Shown here one piece after another: positions 7,629 to 15,638 of a stretch of DNA of 18,892 bases. The notes under the pieces were generated by a model. The model was not told where the DNA came from, made no database searches, and was given only the letters and a program-made list of their open reading frames with translations. The DNA is from CAYXVB01 sp964467785 (GTDB taxonomy: Bacteria; Bdellovibrionota; UBA1018), in assembly GCA_964467785.1 (NCBI GenBank), contig CAYXVB010000066.1, positions 1 through 18,892 on the forward strand. The letters are read 5' to 3'. The translations under genes were made by a program, and so were the position numbers. Position 1 is the first letter of the stretch. Each line of letters starts with the position of its first letter.

Positions 7629-8164
7629 CAGCCCGAAGACTTGCCGGCCGTGCTATTATAGCGATTCACCACTTCGGCAGTGATGTCGTCCTTCTCCTGG
7701 GAGAAGATCACGGTGTTCTCGTTCTTTTCCAGGACGGCGTTGTAGTTCTTCTGCTTGGCGAGCTCGGAAACGATCGAGCGCAGCTTGGTGATGATCGGCT
7801 GGGTCAGATCGTGTTCCTTTTGCTGCAGCTCCATTTGCGAACGGGCCTGCTGCTCCTGGAGCTTCATCACGCGTTCCTGGATCTCACCCTGCTTCTTGGC
7901 ACGGGCTTCTTCATTCATGACCAGTGCCTGCTTCTTGAATTCCTCGCCCATCTTGCGGATCGCGCCTTCTTCAGACTGCAGATCCTTCTTCTTGGCATTG
8001 AATTCTTTCTCAAGCTGCGCCTTAGCCTTTTTGCCCGCCTCAACCGTCTGCAGCGCTTTCTGCATATCCACAAAACCGATCTTCAACTCCTCGGCCTTGG
8101 CCGCTCGAGCTCCTGCGTTCATCAGACCTACAGACACCACGACAGCCGCAATCCACATTTTCAT
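7628..8164 (-). CDS. ompH: OmpH/Skp-family periplasmic chaperone
   Basis: 178 residues from ATG at 8162-8164. I chose this start because AAGGAG lies 8 bases upstream and the product then begins with a typical signal peptide (MKMWIAAVVVSVGLMNAGARAAKA, cut about residue 24). Starts further upstream in frame (8182, 8209) would bury the signal. The mature part starts ELKIGFVDMQKALQTVEAGK, the OmpH/Skp hallmark, followed by a Lys/Glu/Gln-rich coiled coil (about 42-120) and a short C-terminal trimerisation-like part. By family it is a trimeric periplasmic holdase that carries unfolded outer-membrane proteins to the BAM complex. It lies between bamA and lpxD, the usual place in many diderms. A small GC hairpin lies just upstream of the ribosome-binding site. 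Confidence 0.9.
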   Translation of the reverse strand: MKMWIAAVVVSVGLMNAGARAAKAEELKIGFVDMQKALQTVEAGKKAKAQLEKEFNAKKKDLQSEEGAIRKMGEEFKKQALVMNEEARAKKQGEIQERVMKLQEQQARSQMELQQKEHDLTQPIITKLRSIVSELAKQKNYNAVLEKNENTVIFSQEKDDITAEVVNRYNSTAGKSSG

Positions 8165-8172
8165 CCGAGATT

Positions 8173-8178
8173 CTCCTT
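8173..8178 (-). promoter_or_regulatory. Shine-Dalgarno that sets the ompH/skp start
   Basis: Minus-strand AAGGAG followed by AATCTCGG and ATG gives an 8-base spacing, near ideal. It supports translation from 8164 rather than from the two in-frame upstream starts. Confidence 0.75.
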
Positions 8179-8273
8179 GCATAAGGGGCTTCCCCCGAGA
8201 AAACCACAATCAGACTTCAAATTCCACAACGCGACGCATTGCCGTCATTCACCCCAAGAATGAGCTGACGAGA

Positions 8274-10721
8274 TCAGAACGGCGGTCCAATAAAGAACTG
8301 GAACACCGACGAGCTCTCAAAGGCCTGAGGATTGATCGGATAACCGAACTCAAAGCGCAGCGGACCGATCGGCGAGAACCAGCGAATGCCCCAGCCATAG
8401 TCCGCGCGCACCGCGAGCTTGGCACTGTCGTTGGCGCCCGATCCACCCCAGGAGTTACCCACATCAAAGAACGCAACAAACTTTAAGCCGGCTTCTTTAA
8501 TGATTGGATGCTCCAGCTCAAAAAGCGAGAACGCCTGGAACTCTCCGCCCAGCGGAACCTTGCGACGCCCGTCCGCACTCACAACATAAGGTCCCAAAGT
8601 GAAGAACTCGAAACCCTTCATGTTGTTCGGGCCACCCAGGTAGAACTTCTCGGCCGGCGGGAGTCCGTAACCGCTCCAGGCCAAGATCTGTCCGACCTCA
8701 GTGCTGTTGCGGAACACCAGGTCGCCGATCACTTTCTTATAGAACCGGTTATTCACGTCCCATTTGAAGAAATGCTTGTCGCCCCCCAGGCCGGCGGTTT
8801 CAAAAGTCACGCTCTGGTAATTGCCGTCCGTGGTTTCGAAACGATTGTTTCGTTTGTCCCGAACCACACTGAGGATGACGCTCGAAAGCAGCCCGTTATC
8901 GGGTGCAATGATATCCGCGGTCAACGACGGATCCTGAACGTCCGTGATGCGCAGGCTTTCGAACTTATAAGTCATGAAGCCGCGTGTGTATTCGCTCAGT
9001 GGGACGCCAAATCGGATATCAGCCCCCAGCTTTCGCGAATTGTACTTACCGGTGATCGGGAACAGAATGTAGTACAGGTCGCCGCCCAGCGAATAAGGCG
9101 AGTCAAAGGCATAGGGATCAGTGAATCCGAGATTCAGGCTCTGATTGCTCGAATCCGCCGAATAGGTGCCAGCCAGGCTAACAGTCTGACCGCGACCAAA
9201 CAGATTGATCTCCGACACCGTGCTCGTGAAGAAGAATCCTTGCGCGCTGCCGTAACCCGCACCCAGCGTGATCGTTCCGGTCGAGCGCTCCTTGACGGAT
9301 ATCTCCACATTGAGAACGTCGCTCTTTCCCTTGGGGCTGATCGTATTGAAAGTGACTTCACCCGGGCTGAAAAAACCTAGCCGCTCGACGTTCTCGCGAG
9401 AAACCCGAAGTGCGGAACCGCTGTAAAGCTGTCCCTCCCGGATCTTCAGCTCTCGGCGGATCACCTTGTCATGGGTCTTGGTATTTCCCACGATATTGAT
9501 CTCGCCGAAATAGACCAGGCTCCCTTTCTCGAAATCATACTCGATGTCCACCGAACGGGTGTCATCGTGGATATTCATCTTGGGAACAACGTTCACGAAG
9601 GCGTAACCGAGATCCTGGTATTTCTCCGTGAGCTTCTGGATGTCCGCGTTGCGCTTGGAAATGCTGAAGGGCTCTTCCGACAAAAGGGAAAGCTCAGTAT
9701 GCAGTTCATCCTTCGGGAAGAGCAGTTCCCCACCGAAGTCCATGGTTCCCATCTTGAACTGCTCACCTTCATCTACGTAGATGGAGATGTAGAGCCATTT
9801 CTTGTCGTCACTCACTGTCACGACCGGGTTCTCGTATCTGAACTTCACGCAACCGTGTTCGAGATACCAGTAAGTGAGTCGCTGCAGGTCCTGCTTGAAG
9901 GCGGATTCCTTGAAACTGCCCGAACCGCTCACAAACGAAAAAAAGCCACCTTCGCGCGTCTCTGCCAGCAGCCCCTTAAGAGTCTCATCAGAGTAGCGCT
10001 TGTTGTTCAGAAAGGTGATCTTCTTGATCTGAACCTTCTCATAGTCATTGATCTTATAAACAACTTCGACTTCTTCGGGCGAGATCGTTTTGAGTTCAAA
10101 GCTCACCTTGGCTAGATAGAAACCCTTGTCTTCGTAATGCTTCTGAATGAGCGAGACGTCCTCACGGACTTTCGCCACATCCAAGATGCCCCATTCTTTG
10201 ACTTTGATGACATCTTTGAGATCCGAGGTACTGATTCGTTCATTGCCGTCGAAATCGATGCGGGAAATCACCGGACGCTCTCGCATCCGATACTTGAGAT
10301 TCACCGTTCCCTGTCCGGTCAATTCGCCAGTCACTTCCACTTCGTCGAAGTAGCCCATCCCATAGAGGGACTGGATATCTGACTTCACGGTTTCCCGAAG
10401 CAAGACCTGGCCCGGCTTCGTACCCACTTTGGCAAGCACTGCGTCCTTTTCGAGGCGCTTCAGACCATCAAGCGTGATTTGTCCGACCGGCTTTCCAAAC
10501 AAAGGTGCGGCGGCGTCGAGCTGCGCCTCTGCGCGGGGCATGGCCGCGGAGCTCACTGCTGCCTTTGGCCGGCCTCTCACTGCGGGCTTCGCCGCGAATG
10601 CTTCCGTCCCAATCAAGATGAGCGAAACCAGCAGCGCACCACCGATAGCACACGCGCTCCTGGACCGGCGCGCGAAGGCAAGTCTGTTCACCACTGAATC
10701 CCCACATTGACGATTTCGCAT
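8274..10721 (-). CDS. bamA: Outer-membrane protein assembly factor BamA (Omp85)
   Basis: 815 residues from ATG at 10719-10721; GTG at 10733 or GTG at 10691 are also possible, the last with GGGGA 7 bases upstream. A signal peptide (core GGALLVSLILIG) ends near AFAA. Five POTRA domains follow, starting about GQITLDGLKRLEKDAV (POTRA1), ISRIDFDGNERIST (2), IKKITFLNNKRYSD (3), GTMDFGGELLFPKD (4) and FGEINIVGNTKTHDKVIRRELKIREGQLY (5). The rest is a 16-strand barrel with GFTDPY and the C-terminal FQFFIGPPF ending in Phe. It inserts beta-barrel proteins into the outer membrane. The lid-loop motif normally VRGF is MKGF here (8610-8621). bamA is 52 bp after lolD, with a good candidate promoter, and 109 bp before ompH, its functional partner. 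Confidence 0.95.
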   Translation of the reverse strand: MRNRQCGDSVVNRLAFARRSRSACAIGGALLVSLILIGTEAFAAKPAVRGRPKAAVSSAAMPRAEAQLDAAAPLFGKPVGQITLDGLKRLEKDAVLAKVGTKPGQVLLRETVKSDIQSLYGMGYFDEVEVTGELTGQGTVNLKYRMRERPVISRIDFDGNERISTSDLKDVIKVKEWGILDVAKVREDVSLIQKHYEDKGFYLAKVSFELKTISPEEVEVVYKINDYEKVQIKKITFLNNKRYSDETLKGLLAETREGGFFSFVSGSGSFKESAFKQDLQRLTYWYLEHGCVKFRYENPVVTVSDDKKWLYISIYVDEGEQFKMGTMDFGGELLFPKDELHTELSLLSEEPFSISKRNADIQKLTEKYQDLGYAFVNVVPKMNIHDDTRSVDIEYDFEKGSLVYFGEINIVGNTKTHDKVIRRELKIREGQLYSGSALRVSRENVERLGFFSPGEVTFNTISPKGKSDVLNVEISVKERSTGTITLGAGYGSAQGFFFTSTVSEINLFGRGQTVSLAGTYSADSSNQSLNLGFTDPYAFDSPYSLGGDLYYILFPITGKYNSRKLGADIRFGVPLSEYTRGFMTYKFESLRITDVQDPSLTADIIAPDNGLLSSVILSVVRDKRNNRFETTDGNYQSVTFETAGLGGDKHFFKWDVNNRFYKKVIGDLVFRNSTEVGQILAWSGYGLPPAEKFYLGGPNNMKGFEFFTLGPYVVSADGRRKVPLGGEFQAFSLFELEHPIIKEAGLKFVAFFDVGNSWGGSGANDSAKLAVRADYGWGIRWFSPIGPLRFEFGYPINPQAFESSSVFQFFIGPPF

Positions 10722-10742
10722 GACGCCGATCACAAGCCATAA

Positions 10743-10771
10743 TGTCTAGGTGGATGGCCGTTTGCTGTCAA
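10743..10771 (-). promoter_or_regulatory. Candidate sigma70-type promoter before bamA
   Basis: A perfect -35 hexamer TTGACA (10766-10771) is followed after exactly 17 bp by TAGACA (10743-10748, three to four matches to the -10 consensus). It lies in the short lolD-bamA gap, where an envelope-stress or housekeeping promoter for the bamA-ompH-lpx group would make sense. A start near 10735 would leave almost no leader for the GTG at 10733 and a short one for the ATG at 10721. Consensus reading only. Confidence 0.45.
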
Positions 10772-10785
10772 TGATTTAGAAGACT

Positions 10786-11472
10786 TCAGACCTCAATCAG
10801 TCCATCCCGCATCGACAGAACGCGGTGCATCTTACCGGCAAGTCCCATATCATGGGTGACCAATAGGATAGAAACACCCGTCGCCTGATTCAGACGAGTG
10901 AGAAGCTCCATAATGTGATTGCGATTGGTGGAGTCGAGATTGCCCGTCAATTCGTCCGCAAGTAGAACCTTAGGACGAAGAATGACTGCACGCGCAATCG
11001 CGACACGCTGCTGCTCACCGCCCGATAGCTCGCTTGGACGATGGGTCAGTCGATGCGAGAGGCCGACAAAATTCAAAAGCTCCCGCGCCTGGTTTTCCGC
11101 GGTCTTTCGAGGATAGCCCGCAATCAAAGCGGGCATCATGACATTCTCAAGAGCCGAAAACTCGGGAAGCAGGTAATGGAATTGGAAAACAAAGCCAAGC
11201 GAGCGATTCCGAAACGACGCCAACGCCTTCTCAGAGTATTTCGAGAGATCCTCTGCAGGCTCTCCAAAAAGCACTCGCCCCGAGGTGGGCGGCTCCAGCG
11301 TGCCCAGAATATGAAGTAGCGTGCTCTTTCCCGCGCCGGACGAACCGGTGATCGCCACCATCTCACCCTGGTGAATCGTCAGATCCACGCCCCTCAGAAC
11401 GGGGATCTCCTGTTTCGCCTTTGTGAAAGACTTGCGGATCTGCTGAGCTCTGAGAATCGGTGTCTTAGTCAT
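10786..11472 (-). CDS. lolD: Lipoprotein-releasing ABC transporter ATPase LolD
   Basis: 228 residues, typical for LolD. It has Walker A GSSGAGKST (43-51), the Q-loop with the LolD-specific FQFHYLLPEFSALENV (96-111), the signature LSGGEQQR (149-156), Walker B KVLLADE with catalytic Glu174, and the switch His207. It powers release of outer-membrane lipoproteins from the inner membrane to LolA. Its start overlaps the permease end by 8 bases, so the two are one transport unit. After Walker B the family-constant ADEPTGNLD reads ADELTGNLD: Pro is replaced by Leu175 (codon TTG). Other MacB-like ATPases are close relatives; the FHYLLPEF motif and neighbour argue for LolD. Confidence 0.93.
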   Translation of the reverse strand: MTKTPILRAQQIRKSFTKAKQEIPVLRGVDLTIHQGEMVAITGSSGAGKSTLLHILGTLEPPTSGRVLFGEPAEDLSKYSEKALASFRNRSLGFVFQFHYLLPEFSALENVMMPALIAGYPRKTAENQARELLNFVGLSHRLTHRPSELSGGEQQRVAIARAVILRPKVLLADELTGNLDSTNRNHIMELLTRLNQATGVSILLVTHDMGLAGKMHRVLSMRDGLIEV

Positions 11473-12739
11473 AGCGCAATCCTTCGATCGGGGAACGGCG
11501 CGCCGCCTTCCATCCCGGGTACAGCGTAGCCAGGAGCGAGATCACGAGCGCCATCAAGGCGATCATCCCCACTTCACCCCAGCGGATAACCACCGGCAAA
11601 AAGCTGATGTAGTAAATATCGGCCGGCAGGTCGATGATCCGGGTACGCTCGATGACCCAGTTCACCGCCAGACCCATCGCGATTCCGAACAATGCACCGA
11701 CCGTCCCCATCCCGAGTCCGATCACGGCAAATAACCTGAAGCCCTGGCCAGGTCGCAGCCCCATCGCCTTCAGGATCGCGATTTCGCGCGATTTGTCGTG
11801 AATCATCATCATCAACGTGCTCATCACGTTAAACGCGGCGACAATCACGATGACCGTCAACAGGATACCGATGACTACCTTCTCAAGCTTGATGGCATAG
11901 AGAAGATTCTTGTTCAGTTGAGCCCAATTTTTCGCCCGAAATGGATAGCCAAAGCTCTTGGCCAGACGATCCGAGACCTCCGACGAGTCAGTTCGCGGAA
12001 CCAGGCGAATCTTCAGAGAAGTGATCTTACCTGGCTGGGACATCAACTTCTGTACACTCTCCAGAGTGGCAAACATGAACTTCGAATCGTACTCATAAAG
12101 ACCCATCCGAGCGAGGCCGACCACCTTTACCGTCACAGACTTCGGCGTGAACGCATCGGAGTCACGTGCGTCACGCCCCCGCCTTTTTCCGTCCTCCTCG
12201 TCAGGCCTCGCCAACTGCCCTGCATAGGGAATAATGAGCCGGACCTCGTCCCCCACTTTGGCGCCGATTCGTTCGGCCAACACGGACGTGAGCGCTACCT
12301 CTCCGTCCGCCGCGGGCATGCGCCCTTCCACGAATCTCTTGGGGATCACCGTCACCTGACCGATCATCGACCGGTCCACGCCTTCGAGCACGGCCCCCGC
12401 CACTCCGATCGATCCTGAGACCATGAGCTCACTCACAAAAGACTGACTGATCGCGCGAGTCTCTGGGACGATCCTCCTGATCTTGTGCTCAATAACGTCT
12501 GCGTCATTGAACGGATCGCCGCGACTGTAAAGGACGATATCCCCGTTCATGCCGGAGATGATGTTTTCAAGCTCGCCTTCAAAACCGTTGATCACAGAGG
12601 TGACCACGGTCAGCGCGAGCACCCCCAGCATAACTCCCAGGACCGAAACCCAGGAAATCAGCGAGATGAAGCCGTCCGATGACTTCGAAAGAAGAAACCG
12701 TCTGGCCAGGAGTGCAACCGCAGATACCCTCTGGCCCAT
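11465..12739 (-). CDS. lolE: Lipoprotein-releasing ABC permease, LolC/LolE (LolF-like) family
   Basis: 424 residues with the MacB/FtsX-type layout: transmembrane helix 1 (about 27-50), a large periplasmic domain (about 51-285), then three helices (about 287-312, 336-362, 389-409). KSREIAILKAMG (316-327) is the cytoplasmic coupling helix contacting LolD. The C-terminus PGWKAARRSPIEGLRYD is typical. Residues 178-199 form a very charged segment (PDEEDGKRRGRDARDSD) in the periplasmic domain. Only one permease accompanies LolD here, so it may work as a homodimer (LolF-type), unless a second gene lies elsewhere. It is 18 bp after lysS, with AGAGGGAG before its ATG, and overlaps lolD by 8 bases. LolC versus LolE cannot be decided; the symbol marks the family. 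Confidence 0.9.
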   Translation of the reverse strand: MGQRVSAVALLARRFLLSKSSDGFISLISWVSVLGVMLGVLALTVVTSVINGFEGELENIISGMNGDIVLYSRGDPFNDADVIEHKIRRIVPETRAISQSFVSELMVSGSIGVAGAVLEGVDRSMIGQVTVIPKRFVEGRMPAADGEVALTSVLAERIGAKVGDEVRLIIPYAGQLARPDEEDGKRRGRDARDSDAFTPKSVTVKVVGLARMGLYEYDSKFMFATLESVQKLMSQPGKITSLKIRLVPRTDSSEVSDRLAKSFGYPFRAKNWAQLNKNLLYAIKLEKVVIGILLTVIVIVAAFNVMSTLMMMIHDKSREIAILKAMGLRPGQGFRLFAVIGLGMGTVGALFGIAMGLAVNWVIERTRIIDLPADIYYISFLPVVIRWGEVGMIALMALVISLLATLYPGWKAARRSPIEGLRYD

Positions 12740-12757
12740 CCCCCCGCGTCTCCCTCT

Positions 12758-14329
12758 TTAACCTTGGTTGGGCCGCATCAGCGGGAATAGGATCACGTCC
12801 CGGATACTCGGCGAATCCGTGAAAAGCATAACCAGCCGGTCGATTCCGATCCCTTGGCCCGCGGTTGGCGGCATCCCGTACTCGAGCGCCGTGACGTAGT
12901 CTTCGTCCATATCGCAGGCTTCGTCATTGCCGGCATTCTTCGCATCCACCTGGGCTTCGAAACGTTTCTTCTGATCCACCGGATCGTTAAGCTCTGAGAA
13001 CGCGTTAGCCATCTCACGACCGTAAACATAGAACTCGAAACGGTCGACCAGGAATGGATCCTTCTCGTTCTGACGTGAAAGCGGCGAGACATCGAGCGGA
13101 TAAAGAGTGACAAAGGTCGGCTGTATGAGCTTCGACTCGACCTGCTCATCAAAGATGACCATCATCAGGCCACCGGTCGTGTCCTTCGGGTTCATCGACA
13201 GACCCGACTTCTTGCCGTACTCGAGCAATACCGCCCGATCGCGAAGCTTCGCGCGCTCAAAGTGCTTTCCAAAATCCGTGTACTTCATGATCGCGTCTTC
13301 GACGCTGATCCGCTCAAACTTACCCTCAAAGCTGATTTCCGTGCCTTGATAAGTGATCTTGCGCGAGCCGATCACGTTGTCGCAGACGCGGGCAAAAAGC
13401 TTCTCCGTAAGATCCATCAAGTCCTCGTAGGTCGCGTAGCTCATGTAAAACTCGAGCATCGTGAACTCGGGATTGTGCTTGATGGAGATGCCTTCATTGC
13501 GGAAGTTGCGGTTGATCTCGAATACCCGCTCGAAGCCGCCGACCACCAGCCGCTTGAGGTAAAGCTCTGGGGCGATTCGCATGAACAGCTGCATATCGAG
13601 AGCGTTGTGATGAGTCTTGAACGGACGCGCCGTCGCGCCGCCGGCGATCGGATGCATCATTGGAGTCTCGACTTCCATGAAGTCATGATCCACGAAGAAT
13701 CGGCGCACCTCTTCGACAATTCGGGAGCGCTTACGGAAGGTTTCCTTCGATGCGTCGCTCATAATGAGATCGAGGTACCGCTGACGGTAGCGAATCTCGA
13801 CATCCTGCAGCCCATGGAATTTCTCTGGCATCGGACGCAGCGACTTGGTCACCAGCCGGAGGGAATCGGAATTGACCGAAAGCTCCCCAGTCTTTGTCTT
13901 GAACATCGATCCTTCACTGAAGACGATGTCACCGAGGTCCATCTCTTTAAATCGAGTGTAGCTGTCCGGACCGATCTTGTCCTTCTGCACGAATAGCTGA
14001 ATGACGCCAGAGCGGTCCTTGATTCTGACAAACGACGCCTTCCCAAAGTCGCGGATCGCCATGATGCGTCCGGCGACAGCACAGCTGTGGCCAAGCGCCT
14101 CCAACTCTTCTTTGGTCTTCTCGTCGAATTGACGGTGCAAGTTCGCAGCGAGCGCGGTCGGAACCATGCCGTTGCCATAGGGGTTCTCGTTACGGGCGCG
14201 GATGCGACCGAGCTTCTCGTATCGAACGCGGACCTGTTCGACCTCATCCATAACTGGATTTGGCACCGACACCTGCTGCGCGGTCGACTTCTGCCCTTTC
14301 GCCTTCGTCTCTTGTGGATTCTTATCCAT
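12758..14329 (-). CDS. lysS: Lysyl-tRNA synthetase, class II
   Basis: 523 residues. After a 25-residue polar N-terminal extension, the OB-fold anticodon-binding domain (about 80-165) includes RIMAIRDFGKASFVRI. The class II core has motif 1 (EVRRFFVDHDFMEVETPMM, about 207-225), motif 2 (FEINRNFRNEGISIKHNPEF, about 270-289) and motif 3 (GQGIGIDRLVMLFTDSPSIR, about 491-510). It charges tRNA-Lys with lysine in the cytoplasm. The GATARPF and APELYLKRL signatures distinguish LysS from AspS and AsnS. It is 36 bp downstream of trxB and 18 bp upstream of the Lol permease; lysS next to lolE/lolD is a recurring arrangement in delta-type bacteria. A GGGAG lies 11 bases before ATG, slightly far. Confidence 0.96.
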   Translation of the reverse strand: MDKNPQETKAKGQKSTAQQVSVPNPVMDEVEQVRVRYEKLGRIRARNENPYGNGMVPTALAANLHRQFDEKTKEELEALGHSCAVAGRIMAIRDFGKASFVRIKDRSGVIQLFVQKDKIGPDSYTRFKEMDLGDIVFSEGSMFKTKTGELSVNSDSLRLVTKSLRPMPEKFHGLQDVEIRYRQRYLDLIMSDASKETFRKRSRIVEEVRRFFVDHDFMEVETPMMHPIAGGATARPFKTHHNALDMQLFMRIAPELYLKRLVVGGFERVFEINRNFRNEGISIKHNPEFTMLEFYMSYATYEDLMDLTEKLFARVCDNVIGSRKITYQGTEISFEGKFERISVEDAIMKYTDFGKHFERAKLRDRAVLLEYGKKSGLSMNPKDTTGGLMMVIFDEQVESKLIQPTFVTLYPLDVSPLSRQNEKDPFLVDRFEFYVYGREMANAFSELNDPVDQKKRFEAQVDAKNAGNDEACDMDEDYVTALEYGMPPTAGQGIGIDRLVMLFTDSPSIRDVILFPLMRPNQG

Positions 14330-14365
14330 AAGTCAACAAGCTCCCATTCGGCCGGCTCTGAACAT

Positions 14366-15313
14366 TCAGCCTTCGTTCGCTTCTAGGAAGCGCTCGGCGT
14401 CAATTGCCGCCATGCAGCCCGTTCCCGCGGCCGTCACGGCCTGGCGATAATGATGATCCGCCACGTCACCCGCGGCGAACACGCCGGGAACATTGGTCTT
14501 CGTCGTGCCCGGATCAACGAGGATATAGCCAGTCTCGTCGCAGTGGATCTGGTCGCGGAACACCTTTGTGTTCGGCTCATGTCCGATCGCAATAAACAAT
14601 CCCTGCACTGCAAGCTCGGACTCAGCGCCGGTCTTGAGATTCTTCAGCTTCAGACCGATGACTTCCTTTTCACCCAGAATGTCCTCGATCGCCGTGTCCC
14701 AGATAAACTTGATCTTCGGGTTCTTAAACGCCTTGTCCTGCATCACCTTGCTAGCGCGCAGCTTGTCACGACGATGAACCACCGTAACAGACTTGGCAAA
14801 ACGGGTCAGAAACGTCGCTTCTTCCATCGCCGTGTCGCCGCCGCCAGCGACTGCGATATCCATATTGCGGAAGAAAAAGCCGTCACACGTTGCACAGGCT
14901 GAAACACCTTTGCCCTGCAAACGCTTTTCCGCCGGCAAGCCCAGCCACTTGGCCGATGCGCCCGTCGAGATGATCAGGGTCTTGGTCTGCACAATCGAGC
15001 CGTCCGCCAAATGAAGCGTAAATGGGCGCTTGGAAAGATCAGCCTTCACAACCATGCCGGTCTTAAAGCGCGTCCCAAAACGCTCCGACTGCTTGCGGAA
15101 ATTATTCATGAGTTCTGGACCCATGACCGGTTCGGCAAACCCCGGATAATTTTCGACATCGCTGGTGATGGTGAGCTGGCCACCCGGCTGATCGCCTTCG
15201 ATCACCAAAGGGTTCAAATTGGCGCGCGCCGTATAGATGGCCGACGTCAGGCCCGCAGGGCCCGTTCCAATGATCGTCACCGACTCAATGCCGGACGATG
15301 AATGCATGGACAT
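14366..15313 (-). CDS. trxB: Thioredoxin-disulfide reductase TrxB
   Basis: 315 residues from ATG at 15311-15313, chosen because GGGAGA lies 7 bases upstream; a GTG at 15328 would add five residues. It has an FAD Rossmann motif IIGTGPAGLTSAIYTARA (14-31), GGQLTITSDVENYPGF, the redox-active Cys140-Ala-Thr-Cys143, an NADPH fold with GGGDTAMEEA (157-166) and HRR (180-182), and the C-terminal FAD motif GVFAAGDVAD (277-286). It reduces thioredoxin with NADPH in the cytoplasm. It is the short, bacterial low-molecular-weight type. It follows the 65-residue ORF after about 75 bp and precedes lysS by 36 bp. No unusual feature. Confidence 0.96.
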   Translation of the reverse strand: MSMHSSSGIESVTIIGTGPAGLTSAIYTARANLNPLVIEGDQPGGQLTITSDVENYPGFAEPVMGPELMNNFRKQSERFGTRFKTGMVVKADLSKRPFTLHLADGSIVQTKTLIISTGASAKWLGLPAEKRLQGKGVSACATCDGFFFRNMDIAVAGGGDTAMEEATFLTRFAKSVTVVHRRDKLRASKVMQDKAFKNPKIKFIWDTAIEDILGEKEVIGLKLKNLKTGAESELAVQGLFIAIGHEPNTKVFRDQIHCDETGYILVDPGTTKTNVPGVFAAGDVADHHYRQAVTAAGTGCMAAIDAERFLEANEG

Positions 15314-15388
15314 AGCTGGATCTCCCACTCGGGAAGGAATGTACGTTCAGACAATACTGCGGACAGGTCAGCTCAAGGAGCCCGACGC

Positions 15389-15586
15389 TTAGTGCGCGGA
15401 CTTCTGGCCGGATTCGTCGCCAGCGAGCGAGTCGATGCTGATGTAGTCAGCATTCTCGGCGTCATCAGGCAGCGCCTTGGAGACCTTATCGGCGTCCTCA
15501 GCGGAGATCACGCTCCGAGCGACATTGCGCTCGATCATACGGGTATCAAACTTCTTCTGTTCGATCGCTTCATGAAGCAAAGTCAT
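15389..15586 (-). CDS. Small acidic protein of unknown function
   Basis: 65 residues between the rhomboid gene and trxB, in the same direction. It begins MTLLHEAIEQKKFDTRMIER and is predicted helical in the first half, with an acidic second half (LPDDAENADYISIDSLAGDE). It has no signal peptide, membrane helix, cysteine pair or recognisable motif. Support for a real gene: it fills the only space between two genes, its stop and start leave normal gaps (52 and 75 bp), and it has no competing longer frame with better composition. Against: the only Shine-Dalgarno-like element, AGGA, sits just 2 bases from the ATG. I do not recognise a family and assign no function. Confidence 0.55.
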   Translation of the reverse strand: MTLLHEAIEQKKFDTRMIERNVARSVISAEDADKVSKALPDDAENADYISIDSLAGDESGQKSAH

Positions 15587-15597
15587 AGTCCTGAGTG

Positions 15598-15625
15598 CTT
15601 AACGTCCCGGGCCTAGGCGTGTCAA
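15598..15625 (-). promoter_or_regulatory. Weak candidate promoter before the 65-residue ORF and trxB
   Basis: Minus-strand TTGACA (15620-15625) is followed after 16 bp by GTTAAG (15598-15603), only three matches to the -10 consensus. It lies between the rhomboid stop and the small ORF. A start here would leave nearly no leader for the ORF. Confidence 0.2.
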
Positions 15626-15638
15626 GGTCCGGACGTCC

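Noticed and set aside
8165..8209. Upstream starts of the ompH/skp gene
   Set aside because: They would put 6 to 15 polar residues before the signal peptide; the inner ATG has a perfect SD.
8245..8273. TCATTC...GAATGA hairpin after bamA as terminator
   Set aside because: A 6-bp, AT-leaning stem without a U-tract; not convincing as an intrinsic terminator.
8508..9380. 290-residue plus-strand ORF
   Set aside because: Antisense to the BamA barrel; no recognisable domain.
10734..10785. Inverted repeat GCCAT...ATGGC as terminator between lolD and bamA
   Set aside because: Five base pairs only, large loop and no U-run.
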